A stretch of DNA of 64,000 bases from Tritrichomonas foetus (lineage: Eukaryota; Parabasalia; Tritrichomonadida; Tritrichomonadidae), in assembly GCA_001839685.1 (NCBI GenBank), contig MLAK01000599.1, positions 27,666 through 91,665 of the forward strand. Direction: 5' to 3'. A program made the translations under genes and the position numbers. Position 1 is the first letter of the stretch, and every line of letters starts with the position of its first letter. The notes under the pieces are model-generated. The model did no database searches. It saw only the letters and a program-made list of their open reading frames with translations, and was not told the origin of the DNA. Below are positions 11,095-21,334 of the stretch, one piece after another.

Positions 11095-11361
11095 TAATAT
11101 TCGGGTTATAGATTCTATAGAGAATTAATATTTTATGTGTTTAACAAATTTTATTAAAATATATTATATTATCGAATTTCTTAAAATGTGATGTCTTTAT
11201 TGCTAATTTAAGATTATGGTCCATGATGTAGACTTTATTTTAAAGATATGTGAGTTGTTTTGATTGATTTAATTAATTATAATAATAAAACCTGGTGAAA
11301 AGTCTGAAAGATGAGAAAGATATAGAAGACGATTAAATTTTATTGAATTTTGGGTGAAATA

Positions 11362-11372
11362 TTTATAAACGT
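11362..11372 (+). promoter_or_regulatory. TTTATAAACGT element before the small coiled-coil gene
   Basis: The string lies about 10-20 bases before the ATG at 11382 and shares the AAACG core with elements before several other genes in the window. Confidence 0.3.
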
Positions 11373-11381
11373 ACATCAAAA

Positions 11382-12071
11382 ATGTCTAAAAAAGAGAAAC
11401 TTCCAATTCTTCCGATGAATTATTCTGCCATGAGAGCCCTTCTTGAAGAAAACAGAAGACTGCGTGAGCAATTAGATCAAGAAAAAACAACTCTTTCCAA
11501 CGATATATCATCACTCCAAAAGCATATTCTCCTTGCTGACAAATTATCAAAAGCAAATCGCATTTCTTCAGAATTAGTTGAACAGTTTATGTTGGTTTCT
11601 TCATCTTTAGATTCGCTTGTATTAAAACCTAACATTACATTTCACAAAGCGCCATCAACACAACTAAACGATTTATCAGATCCGTTAAAACAAGCCAGAT
11701 TAGAATACGAAACATTAGAAATGGCCTGCCGAGAAATTGCACAAAAGCGTACTGGATTAGCATTGGATGAACAAAAACTAAGCACAAAAAGATCAACGCT
11801 TTTACAAACAATTTCTGCTTCTAGACAAGAATTGAATGAGCTCATGACCCAAAAAGAAAAACTCGATCATGAAATTATTGAACTTCAATCATTGAAGGAA
11901 TTTTGGGAGCAGAAAAACGATGAGTCGAAATCGGTTCTTCACACAGCAGAAACAGAAATTGGATCGTTCACGAGTGCGCAAGAAGCGGAAAATGTTCAAA
12001 AACTTCAAGAATTATATTCAATTTTCAATGTTCTTGATGATGCGTCTCAAATCTTGCGCGAACAAATTTAA
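11382..12071 (+). CDS. Small coiled-coil protein, function unknown
   Basis: A 229-residue protein with near-continuous heptad-like helix from about 17 to 215 (RALLEENRRLREQLDQEKTTL; MTQKEKLDHEIIELQ). It has no membrane segment or catalytic motif. The start follows ATAAACGTACATCAAAA and is the first ATG. It could be a cytoskeletal, axonemal or tether protein, but the sequence alone does not say which. Confidence 0.75.
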   Translation: MSKKEKLPILPMNYSAMRALLEENRRLREQLDQEKTTLSNDISSLQKHILLADKLSKANRISSELVEQFMLVSSSLDSLVLKPNITFHKAPSTQLNDLSDPLKQARLEYETLEMACREIAQKRTGLALDEQKLSTKRSTLLQTISASRQELNELMTQKEKLDHEIIELQSLKEFWEQKNDESKSVLHTAETEIGSFTSAQEAENVQKLQELYSIFNVLDDASQILREQI

Positions 12072-12250
12072 ACTTCATAAAATGAATGTATTTTTGTTGA
12101 TTATGTTTTAAATAAATCGTTAGAATTACAAATTTTTATTTTGTCTATTTCTTTTCTTCGAATCTTTAATTGATCATGTGTAAAATAAAAGGGGCAATTA
12201 ATTCTTATTGATTGTGTTTTAGATTCAAATTGATAGAGATTTTAAAAAGA

Positions 12251-12891
12251 TGGAAATGATTATAAAAAGATGGANNNNNNNNNNNNNNNNNNNNNNNNNN
12301 NNNNNNNNNNNNNNNNNNNNNNNNNNNNNNNNNNNNNNNNNNNNNNNNNNNNNNNNNNNNNNNNNNNNNNNNNNNNNNNNNNNNNNNNNNNNNNNNNNNN
12401 NNNNNNNNNNNNNNNNNNNNNNNNNNNNNNNNNNNNNNNNNNNNNNNNNNNNNNNNNNNNNNNNNNNNNNNNNNNNNNNNNNNNNNNNNNNNNNNNNNNN
12501 NNNNNNNNNNNNNNNNNNNNNNNNNNNNNNNNNNNNNNNNNNNNNNNNNNNNNNNNNNNNNNNNNNNNNNNNNNNNNNNNNNNNNNNNNNNNNNNNNNNN
12601 NNNNNNNNNNNNNNNNNNNNNNNNNNNNNNNNNNNNNNNNNNNNNNNNNNNNNNNNNNNNNNNNNNNNNNNNNNNNNNNNNNNNNNNNNNNNNNNNNNNN
12701 NNNNNNNNNNNNNNNNNNNNNNNNNNNNNNNNNNNNNNNNNNNNNNNNNNNNNNNNNNNNNNNNNNNNNNNNNNNNNNNNNNNNNNNNNNNNNNNNNNNN
12801 NNNNNNNNNNNNNNNNNNNNNNNNNNNNNNNNNNNNNNNNNNNNTGGAAATGATTATAAAAAGATAGAAATGATTATAAAAAGATGGAAAT
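12251..12891. repeat. 20-bp minisatellite interrupted by a 570-base assembly gap
   Basis: Copies of TGGAAATGATTATAAAAAGA occur on both sides of the N run (12275-12844): about one and a fifth copies on the left, and two full copies plus a partial copy on the right, with one T/A variant. The gap is therefore very probably more of the same array. The true length is unknown. Confidence 0.9.
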
Positions 12892-12970
12892 GATGAAGAT
12901 AAGGATAGAGGGAAATTTCGTCTTTTCTGAATGACTATTCAAAAAGTGGAATATTACCACTGAAAAGAAT

Positions 12971-13000
12971 TAATAAACGGTGAAGGTGTGCGTTTAAAAT
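12971..13000 (+). promoter_or_regulatory. Paired AAACGG / CGTTTAAA elements before the giant coiled-coil gene
   Basis: TAATAAACGG (12971-12980) and CGTTTAAAAT (12991-13000) sit in opposite orientation within 40 bases of the ATG at 13010. The paired layout resembles the region before the ENO4-like, B9D2 and TMEM17-like genes. Confidence 0.4.
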
Positions 13001-13009
13001 TAGAAATAA

Positions 13010-16000
13010 ATGCTGTCTCAGGAGAACGATTTATCCAAATCTAACATAAGTACACCGGATTGCAAGTCAGCATTAAGCTGCTCTGGATCTCTTAAGAGAA
13101 TTCCATCAAAGGAAAGCTTCCAAAAGAAACAGTATGCCACACTTGCATCATCCATGATTCACTACATTAAAAAGACAGAAGAGCGTAGTTCTAAACCAGT
13201 TGTTATACTCGAAGAAAAAGTTAATTCCCTCGAGGCTCACGTCGCCGACTTATCTAAAACTGTAAATTTGAAAGATATCGAAATCAACGCACTTCAAGAA
13301 ATAAACAGCAAACTTGAAGAAGAAAAGCATCATTTTGAAGAACAGCAGCAAGCATCACAAGCCGAAAGAGATCAATTATTTGCTCTTACTTTCTTAAATA
13401 GCATTGAAACTTTTTCAGAAAAATCGAGTAACATTTCAGAAATAACACAAACTCAAAATGAAAAGCTTGATGAAGTTGAAAAGAAAATTGAGCAGGTTCA
13501 AAATAAAGTTAACAATGCTCAAGAACAAATAAATGGTAAAGATCATAAAATTCAAGAACTTAATGAGATAATTTCTGAGAAAGAAAAAGAAATAGAAAAA
13601 ATATCTCAAGAATCAACTAATGCCTTAACACTTGCTGAAGCACGTGTTACTTCCTTAGAATCGAAGAACCAAATGCTTCAACAGGAATTAGAAACAATTC
13701 GTGAAGCAGGATCACAAGATCAATTAGTTTCGCAACTTTCTTCTGAGAAAGACAATTTGTATTGTCAAATTGAACTTCTTGAATCTGAAAAACAAGAATT
13801 GAAAAATCAACTAAATGATTTATCAGATGAAGCTACAAAAGTAATAGAAATGTCTGAGAAAAAAGAAGAAGAGTATCAATTATTAAAAGAAGAATTGCAA
13901 TTAAAAGAGCAAGAACTTCAAAATATAAATGAAGAAATTAAACAAAAAGATGTAGAATTAAAACAAAAAGATGTAGAATTAAAACAAAAAGATGTAGAAC
14001 TTAATCAGAAAGATGAAGAATTACGTCAAAAAGATGAAGAACTTAATCATAAAGACACACTAATTTCTGATAAAGAAGAGATTATTTCCAGAAAAGATGA
14101 GGAAATTGAACAACTTAAGGCAAAGATTCAAAGTATGGAAGACCACAATCAAGAAATCAGCTCTTCATTCAGTGACCAAATAATTAATTTACAAAAATCT
14201 ATTGAATCTTCGAAAATAAATTATGATTCTCTTCAATCACAATATCAAACAGCTTTAAGTGAATGTGAGGAATTTAAGAAAGATTCCCAACTCCATCAAA
14301 ATCAACTCAAAGAATTGGAATCTGAGAAAGTGAAACTGCAGAAAGAAATTTCGATGTTGAAGTTAAATTATAATCTTAAAGTATCTGAATATGACGAATT
14401 AGAATGTTCTATTTGTAGCTATTCATCTCAAATAAATGAAAAGGATATAGAAATTCGTAATTTGACTCAAGAAAATATTGATTTAGAAAACAAATTAACT
14501 AAATCTATTGAGGATTACATTTCTGTTAAACAGAGCTTAGATTCTCTATCACGTGAAAACGTTGAATTGATAACGCTTAAAGATCAAGAAATATCAGAAA
14601 TGAATCAGGAACTTGAAGAAAAATGCGCGAAAATTGATGAACTCAATCACTTAATAACAGCCAATGACTCATCAGCATCCGATTTAGTTGAATCTCTCAA
14701 AGAAACCATCTCCAAGAAAGAATCAGAGCTATCAACTCATAAATCGATAATTTCTGAAAAAGAATCCATTATATCCAAGCTTCAAGCATCAAATCATACA
14801 CTTGAAAGTGACCTTGAGAATGCTCAATCTTCTATTCATAATTTAAGTCAAATGATAGATGAAATCCAACAATTTTCACGTGAGAAAGAAGAAGAGATAT
14901 CAACTCTGAAAGAAAATGCTGAAAAGCAAAAGTTAACAGAAACTTTGAAAGATGAACAAATTAAGGATATTAGCCAACAATTGGCTGAACAAAAAACATC
15001 TAATGATTTCCTCCAATCACAGGTTACCGAACTTGAGCACAAAGTTGGTCAAACAACCACGGAATTTGAGAAAATTATTCAAGAACAAAAGTTAATCATT
15101 TCTGATTCACAATTATCTATCAATGAAAAAGAAAATCAAATTGAATCAATCAATAAGGAATTGACAGAACAAAAATCAGAAAATGAAGCTCTTAAATCGC
15201 AACTCCAAGAAAATCAAATTAGCTTCAATCAAAAGACAAGCGAATTGGAGCAAGTTATTCAAGGACAAAATTCACTTATTTCTGAGAAAGACAGTTCAAT
15301 TGAAAATCTGAATCATAACATTCACGAAAAAACTCAAGAAAATGAGAATCTCAAGCAGAGTATCACGACACTTCAAGACAATATTCATAATAAAATAGAA
15401 GAAAATAAATGTCTCACAAATTCCATTTCCGAAAAAGATCAAATCATCCAAGATTTAAAGCATACTTTCCAAAAACAAAATGAGGAGAAAGACATCAAAA
15501 TAGAAGAACTCAGTCAATTGATAAAATCAAATGATTCATCAACTACAAATTTAGTTGAATCTCTGAAAGAATGTATCACTAAGAAAGAAACAGAAATCTC
15601 AGATCTAAATGCCGTTATAGCAGAGAAAGATAAACAAATTGAAGTTGCACGGTTAAATAATGAAAAACAAGAAAAAGAAATTTCATCCCTTAATGAAAAA
15701 ATTGAAGCGGATCATAATGAAATTCAATTGCTGAATGACGAATTAGCAGCACAGAAATCTGAAAAAGAAATACTTGAAACACGATTTTCTGAGAACGAAA
15801 CCATTATTTATGAGAAAAACGCAATGATTGATAATAATGAAAAGTCTCTTACAGAAAAATCTGAGCAAATATCCAAGCTTGAGCATGATGTTTCTGAGTT
15901 AAATAACCTTCTCTCTCAAAAAGATTCTAAAATCCAAGAAAATATTGATTCAATGGAAAAGCAAAGTAAAGAAATTTCCGAACTTAACGGAAAAGTTGAA

Positions 16001-18703
16001 GATAAAGAGAATCATATTTCATCACTTAATGAACAATTGAATGAACAAAAATTAGAAAATGCATCACTTAATGGTTTTATACAAGAGAAGTCCAACGAAA
16101 TTCAGAACCTTAAATCTGAAATTGGATTGCACAATAATACTATATCAACTCTTACAAATGAAAATAAAGAATTACATGACTCACTCAATCAACTTAGACA
16201 AGAATTCAAAGAAAACAAAGACTATAATGATAGTCAAATTCAATCTCTTCAAAACAAGCTTCAAGAATCTGAAGAAAAAGCCCTTTCATTTGAAAAAGAA
16301 AATGTTGACAATAAAACTCAAATATCTGAGCTCGTTGCTGAAAATAGTAATCTCAAAGAAGAGATGAACAATCAACAGCATTTGTATGACCAATTATCAA
16401 GTCAATATAAGGAAGAAGTTGATGCCAAAAATCAATTAATTTCTAATCTTCAGCATCAAATTGTAGAAAAATCATCCAGAATTAATGAATTGAATCAAGA
16501 AGCTTCCGATAATGAATTATCCTCAGCGCAATTAATAGAATCCTTGAAGCAATCATTGCTCGAGAAAGATTCCACTAATGACCAATCTAAATTAACCATT
16601 AAGAAGCAAACTGAAGATATTTCCAACCTTACAAAATCTATGGATGAGAAAAATAAAGAAATTGAATCTCTTCATGAATGTCTCACTCAGAAAGAAACAG
16701 AACTATCATCATACCTGCAAAATATTTCTCACCTAAATGCAACAAAATCCTCTCTTGAAAGCCTTCTTAATGAGAAAGATAATCAACTTAGAGAAATACA
16801 AACGAACAACCAGAAGCAAGAAAAAGAAATTTTATTACTTCAAGGAAAAATTGAAGCGAAAGAAAATGAACTTCTATTGCTTAGTGAAGAATTGACAGCA
16901 CAAAAATCCTCCCTTGAAATTCAAGTTTCTCAACTTAAACATGAAAACGATGTTATGAGTAATAAGTTTGAACAAACTATTCAAGAACAAAAGTTAAATC
17001 TTTCTGAAAAAGACAACATCATCGAACAACAAACGAAAGATATTAACGATCTCAGACAACAAATCTCTCAAAAGGATCATTCTAACCTATCATTCACACA
17101 AAAACTTACCGAAAAAGAAAGCGAATTTGACCAATTACTCAAGGAAAATTCTGCCTTAAATCATCTAATGCTTGATTTCAAAGAAAATATTAAAACATTA
17201 GAAAACAGAATTGTATCTCAGGAAAGTGAGCTAATTAGCAATCAAGAGAAAAGTGACTTGCTTGAACAAGAAAACCAGAAATTGAATAGGCTTATCACTG
17301 AAAAAGGAGATATTATCAACAAATTCCAAAATACATTATTAGAAAAAGAAAATAAACTCAGTGAATTAGAACAAGGATTATCTGATGCAAAGAAAATGTA
17401 TGCTGAATTAACAGCCCATCAAGATGATCTTGAAATTCAAAAGAATAAAATAATAAAAGATCTTGAAATTCAAATTGGAAAGCTTCAGGAAAGGAATGAT
17501 GAACTGAGTAATGAGCAAAATAAGCAATTAAACCAATTCAAAGATCAAAAAGAAAGTTTAGCAATGAATAAAGACAAAGAAATTGAGTCTATCAAGATTC
17601 AACATGATAAAGAAATAAACGAAAAGGATCGATTAATTGAAGAAAAGAAACAAGAAATTGCACAGATTAATGACCTGAGATTGAAAGAAATTGAAGAACA
17701 TAATCAAGAAATTGATTCAAACAAACAACTCCTTCTTAATAAAATCTCTGAATTAGAAAAAGCAGCCTCTGAATTTAATGAACAAATCCTAACTCAGATT
17801 CATGAAAAGGATGCAATTATTGAATCCCTTAATGAAAAATGGTCTATTGAAATTTCAAATAAAGAAAATACAATTAATGATCTCACTAAAACTATTCAAG
17901 ACATGAATGGTGAAAAAGATCAAGTTCAATTGATCATTAATAATTTAGAGAATGATTTGAAAGCTAAGATTCAATTAATTGAAAATCAGAAAATAGAATA
18001 TTCCTATAAAATTGATGAACTTACTAATACTATTCATCAAAATGAACAAAAATCATTAAATGAAATCACCCAACTTTCTAATACACTCAATGAAAACAAT
18101 CTCAAAATTAGCCAACTTTCATACGCTCTCCAACAAATGGAAGCCAACTACAATAATACCATTCTAACATACAACCAATATAAATCAGAAAATGAAATTA
18201 AACTCGCCAATTGCAACAATCAAATCAATGAACTAAATCAAATTATAGCAATGAATAATAACAAGATTGATATTTATTCTCAGCAAATTGAAAAATTAAA
18301 CCAGATTATCTCAGATAAAGATAATGAGCATGGTAAAATGGAAGATCAGTTAATTTCATTGAAATCTGAAAATCTCAAACATATTTCTGATCTTACAGCT
18401 CGTTGTAAATGCCTTGAAAACAACTATGAGGAACTTACGATGAGTCATAATAAGCAGTCTCAAATAATTAAAGATAAAGATATTAAGATCACTGAGTTGA
18501 ATAATAAAAATGGAAAACTTTCATGCTTAGTTACAGAGCTTCAACAAAATGCACAAAATAATGTTCAATCAGAAAAATTTGTTGTAAATATTAAGAAGAA
18601 ACTAAAGAAGCCGGTTTCGGCCGAAGTTACGGATACCGCTGTGATTGCCCCGCAAGGATCCGAAGAACTCCGACCATTTATCCCACGTTTAAGATATGTG
18701 TAA
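13010..18703 (+). CDS. Giant coiled-coil protein (1,897 aa) with internal duplications
   Basis: Apart from a Ser-rich head (1-55) and a basic/Pro tail (KKKLKKPVSAEV..., last 35 residues), the protein is continuous coiled coil rich in Glu, Lys, Gln, Asn and Ser. A 21-bp tandem repeat at about 13939-14050 encodes perfect heptads of the type LKQKDVE. Three longer diverged units begin NDSSASDLVESLKE (about residue 552), NDSSTTNLVESLKE (about 840) and DNELSSAQLIESLKQ (about 1167). There is no GRIP, kinesin or motor domain. The build is like golgins, rootletin-type fibres or trichomonad cytoskeletal filament proteins. A structural role is an inference; low complexity prevents a family assignment. 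Confidence 0.85.
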   Translation: MLSQENDLSKSNISTPDCKSALSCSGSLKRIPSKESFQKKQYATLASSMIHYIKKTEERSSKPVVILEEKVNSLEAHVADLSKTVNLKDIEINALQEINSKLEEEKHHFEEQQQASQAERDQLFALTFLNSIETFSEKSSNISEITQTQNEKLDEVEKKIEQVQNKVNNAQEQINGKDHKIQELNEIISEKEKEIEKISQESTNALTLAEARVTSLESKNQMLQQELETIREAGSQDQLVSQLSSEKDNLYCQIELLESEKQELKNQLNDLSDEATKVIEMSEKKEEEYQLLKEELQLKEQELQNINEEIKQKDVELKQKDVELKQKDVELNQKDEELRQKDEELNHKDTLISDKEEIISRKDEEIEQLKAKIQSMEDHNQEISSSFSDQIINLQKSIESSKINYDSLQSQYQTALSECEEFKKDSQLHQNQLKELESEKVKLQKEISMLKLNYNLKVSEYDELECSICSYSSQINEKDIEIRNLTQENIDLENKLTKSIEDYISVKQSLDSLSRENVELITLKDQEISEMNQELEEKCAKIDELNHLITANDSSASDLVESLKETISKKESELSTHKSIISEKESIISKLQASNHTLESDLENAQSSIHNLSQMIDEIQQFSREKEEEISTLKENAEKQKLTETLKDEQIKDISQQLAEQKTSNDFLQSQVTELEHKVGQTTTEFEKIIQEQKLIISDSQLSINEKENQIESINKELTEQKSENEALKSQLQENQISFNQKTSELEQVIQGQNSLISEKDSSIENLNHNIHEKTQENENLKQSITTLQDNIHNKIEENKCLTNSISEKDQIIQDLKHTFQKQNEEKDIKIEELSQLIKSNDSSTTNLVESLKECITKKETEISDLNAVIAEKDKQIEVARLNNEKQEKEISSLNEKIEADHNEIQLLNDELAAQKSEKEILETRFSENETIIYEKNAMIDNNEKSLTEKSEQISKLEHDVSELNNLLSQKDSKIQENIDSMEKQSKEISELNGKVEDKENHISSLNEQLNEQKLENASLNGFIQEKSNEIQNLKSEIGLHNNTISTLTNENKELHDSLNQLRQEFKENKDYNDSQIQSLQNKLQESEEKALSFEKENVDNKTQISELVAENSNLKEEMNNQQHLYDQLSSQYKEEVDAKNQLISNLQHQIVEKSSRINELNQEASDNELSSAQLIESLKQSLLEKDSTNDQSKLTIKKQTEDISNLTKSMDEKNKEIESLHECLTQKETELSSYLQNISHLNATKSSLESLLNEKDNQLREIQTNNQKQEKEILLLQGKIEAKENELLLLSEELTAQKSSLEIQVSQLKHENDVMSNKFEQTIQEQKLNLSEKDNIIEQQTKDINDLRQQISQKDHSNLSFTQKLTEKESEFDQLLKENSALNHLMLDFKENIKTLENRIVSQESELISNQEKSDLLEQENQKLNRLITEKGDIINKFQNTLLEKENKLSELEQGLSDAKKMYAELTAHQDDLEIQKNKIIKDLEIQIGKLQERNDELSNEQNKQLNQFKDQKESLAMNKDKEIESIKIQHDKEINEKDRLIEEKKQEIAQINDLRLKEIEEHNQEIDSNKQLLLNKISELEKAASEFNEQILTQIHEKDAIIESLNEKWSIEISNKENTINDLTKTIQDMNGEKDQVQLIINNLENDLKAKIQLIENQKIEYSYKIDELTNTIHQNEQKSLNEITQLSNTLNENNLKISQLSYALQQMEANYNNTILTYNQYKSENEIKLANCNNQINELNQIIAMNNNKIDIYSQQIEKLNQIISDKDNEHGKMEDQLISLKSENLKHISDLTARCKCLENNYEELTMSHNKQSQIIKDKDIKITELNNKNGKLSCLVTELQQNAQNNVQSEKFVVNIKKKLKKPVSAEVTDTAVIAPQGSEELRPFIPRLRYV
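13939..14050 (+). repeat. In-frame 21-bp heptad repeat
   Basis: Consecutive copies of a 21-base unit encoding (L)KQKDVE, three almost identical and then diverging (NQKDEEL, RQKDEEL, NHKD). The period equals exactly one coiled-coil heptad, so copy-number change would lengthen the rod without breaking its phase. Confidence 0.85.
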
Positions 18704-19038
18704 TAATTATTTCTTTTTTTTTACTAAACATTTTATAAATCAATAAATTAATATTTCCTATTTTTCCCTCTTTAACTTGAATTAAACAATATATGATACC
18801 TTATCTAATATATTCTCATTATTCTCAAAACATTTTTATTGTAGAATATGTGATATGAAAGATTTATGAATCGAGAAATGTTCATGCTCATGATTTTCGT
18901 TTTCCAAAATCATTTGGGAATAAGTGCGAACCCTAGTTTTATTATGATCTATCTTGATTTCAAGCATTCAACGATAAGAAAAATAACTACAGTTCACAAT
19001 GTGACATAATTGAATACTTTATTTTCTGTCACTATTGA
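18704..19038. other. Intergenic region, no gene seen
   Basis: 335 AT-rich bases between two + strand genes. CAACGATAAG at about 18968 resembles the TAACGA core of trichomonad Myb recognition elements and lies about 70 bases before the next ATG. Nothing else is recognised. Confidence 0.4.
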
Positions 19039-20913
19039 ATGTTTTTCTTCAAATTTTTTACTCCTCCACTCTTTTATGTCTCAGTTTGTCAACGCTCATT
19101 TTCTGTCAATGGTAATACTCTTTTAATGAATGAGAAACCATTTCAATATGTTTCAGGTGAATTTCATTATTTTCGGCAACATCCTGATTCATGGGAAGAC
19201 ACACTAAAAAAGATGATTAATGGTGGTCTTAATGTTGTTTCAACATATGTTGCTTGGAATATTCATGAGCCTCGAAAAGGAGAGTTCAATTTTCAAGGTT
19301 TTGCCGATATTGAAAGATTTATTCAACTTGTTCATAAATATGGCCTATATTTAATTTTCAGACCTGGGCCTTATATTTGTGCTGAATGGGATAATGGTGG
19401 TATTCCATATTGGGTGCGTGGCTCAGACTATCAAATAAAACTCCGCACAAGTGATTTCATTTACATGAAGCATGTTACTGAGTATTTTGATGTTCTTTAT
19501 TCGAAATTAGCCAAATATTCCTATCATAGAGGTGGTCCTATCATTATGGTGCAAATAGAAAACGAATACGGTTCATTTCATGCATGTGATAAGCATTATT
19601 TAAATGCACTTTGTGATATTGCTGAAAAATATTTTGGTAAAAATATGCTTTTGTTTACAGTTGATGGACGTCGTGAATATATGTTTCAATGCGGTACAAT
19701 TCCGAATCGTGCTTTAGCAACTGTTGATTTTGGAATGACATCTGCTGAAGAAGCTTTTGAACTTATGAGAAAATACAACAATAATGAATGCCCTTTAATA
19801 AATAGTGAATTTTATCCAGGTTGGCTTGATCATTGGGGTAGAGCACATAAAAAAGTTGTTTGGTATAATGTCACAAAACAATTAGATATTATTTTATCGA
19901 TGAAAGCCAATGTTAATATTTATATGTATATTGGTGGAACTAATTTCGGATTTTATAGTGGTGCAAATGGAGATGACCAAATTTATGTTGCTGATCCAAC
20001 ATCTTATGATTATGATGCTCCATTAAGTGAAGCGGGTGATATGACATATAAATATTATAAAATGAGAAGTACTATTGCAAAATATATGAACGTAAAAACT
20101 ATTGCAGATGTGAAAAACTCGACCAAAAAATCTTTTGGTGAAGTTAAATTCACTAAATTCGTATCTTTATTCGAATTTGTAGAAATGAAAGATAAAGAAA
20201 CAACACTATATCCAATAATCCATGAAATGATGAATATTGACTATGGATTTTCATTCCATCGAAGTAAAAATGTAAAAAATGGACTTTTTGAAATTCCAGA
20301 GATTCATGATCGAGCATATATCTATATAAATAGGAAATTTAAAGGTATTGCTGAACGAAATAAAGGAATTGCTCTTAATTTGACTCAAGAAAATAATTAT
20401 GTTGAAATTCTTGTTGAAAATATGGGAAGAATTAACTTTGGAAACTACACAAAAGATTTTAAAGGATTGATTAATGGTGTATTTCTAAATCATGGAAAGA
20501 TTATAAATTGGGAAAATTTTGAAGTGAAACTCAATGATCTTAATGATTTACAATTCCATGATATTCCAGAAAATACGAAGGAAAAGGATGAAAACTCAGA
20601 AGATTATGGATTTAAACCACCATTTATTTTACAAGGAACTTTCGATGTTGATGAGCCAGCTGATACTTTCTTAAATCCAACTGGTTTTACAAAAGGGGTA
20701 GCATTTATAAATGGATTTAACCTTGGTCGATATTGGACAATTGGACCACAACTTACCCTTTTCGTGCCAAAAGGAATCCTTAAGAATGGGCAAAATACTT
20801 TGACTGTATTTGAATATGAAAGTACAAAAACTGATTTACGTAAAATGACACTTGACGCTTCACCTCAAATCGATATAATTGAAGAAACAAATCAAAAACA
20901 AGTTATGGTATAA
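19039..20913 (+). CDS. Secreted/lysosomal beta-galactosidase, glycoside hydrolase family 35
   Basis: This 624-residue protein starts with a hydrophobic signal peptide (about 1-18) and runs straight into the GH35 catalytic barrel: GEFHYFRQHPDSWEDTL, then NVVSTYVAWNIHEP, then FRPGPYICAEWDNGG. The acid/base Glu is E176 in IENEYG and the nucleophile is E257 in NSEFYPGWLDHWG, with the family motif GGTNFGF at about 300. C-terminal beta domains with FINGFNLGRYW follow. Length and order match animal GLB1 (about 670). It should release terminal beta-galactose from host or dietary glycans in the endolysosome or outside the cell. Both catalytic residues are intact. Confidence 0.93.
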   Translation: MFFFKFFTPPLFYVSVCQRSFSVNGNTLLMNEKPFQYVSGEFHYFRQHPDSWEDTLKKMINGGLNVVSTYVAWNIHEPRKGEFNFQGFADIERFIQLVHKYGLYLIFRPGPYICAEWDNGGIPYWVRGSDYQIKLRTSDFIYMKHVTEYFDVLYSKLAKYSYHRGGPIIMVQIENEYGSFHACDKHYLNALCDIAEKYFGKNMLLFTVDGRREYMFQCGTIPNRALATVDFGMTSAEEAFELMRKYNNNECPLINSEFYPGWLDHWGRAHKKVVWYNVTKQLDIILSMKANVNIYMYIGGTNFGFYSGANGDDQIYVADPTSYDYDAPLSEAGDMTYKYYKMRSTIAKYMNVKTIADVKNSTKKSFGEVKFTKFVSLFEFVEMKDKETTLYPIIHEMMNIDYGFSFHRSKNVKNGLFEIPEIHDRAYIYINRKFKGIAERNKGIALNLTQENNYVEILVENMGRINFGNYTKDFKGLINGVFLNHGKIINWENFEVKLNDLNDLQFHDIPENTKEKDENSEDYGFKPPFILQGTFDVDEPADTFLNPTGFTKGVAFINGFNLGRYWTIGPQLTLFVPKGILKNGQNTLTVFEYESTKTDLRKMTLDASPQIDIIEETNQKQVMV

Positions 20914-21334
20914 GCATTGTTTTTATCTTAAAAAAAAATCGTAAGCGATGTTTTTTTTACCAAAAAAAGAAAACTATTTTTTTTGAACTAAATTAAATCA
21001 TTAGTGTAGGTCTGTATTATATTAGTAAATAAATGAAAGAATACCATTGATGAATATCATTATATAGAATTTAACAATTTTTTTCAGTGAAAGTTTCATA
21101 TTCGACTTTAAGAACTATAAACAGAATTCAAGACTGCTCATATTAATTGGTATCAATATTTCCTCACACCATTTTATGTTAAAAACTTTTCGCCTCTATT
21201 ATTCAAATATTTAACCTTTATTCAGAAATTCTTTTTTCCATTCTTTTATATTCGCTCCCTCTGAAAAAGTACTCTTTTCGATCATGTTTTTAAAGGCCTA
21301 TCGTAAAATTGAGAAAAAATCGAATTAAAAAGAA
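20914..21334. other. Intergenic region, no gene seen
   Basis: 421 bases with several A or T runs. No reading frame, RNA or clear promoter motif is recognised. Confidence 0.4.

Noticed and set aside
12250..12893. Two 200-codon frames across the N run
   Set aside because: They consist of unknown residues from the assembly gap flanked by minisatellite units; not genes.
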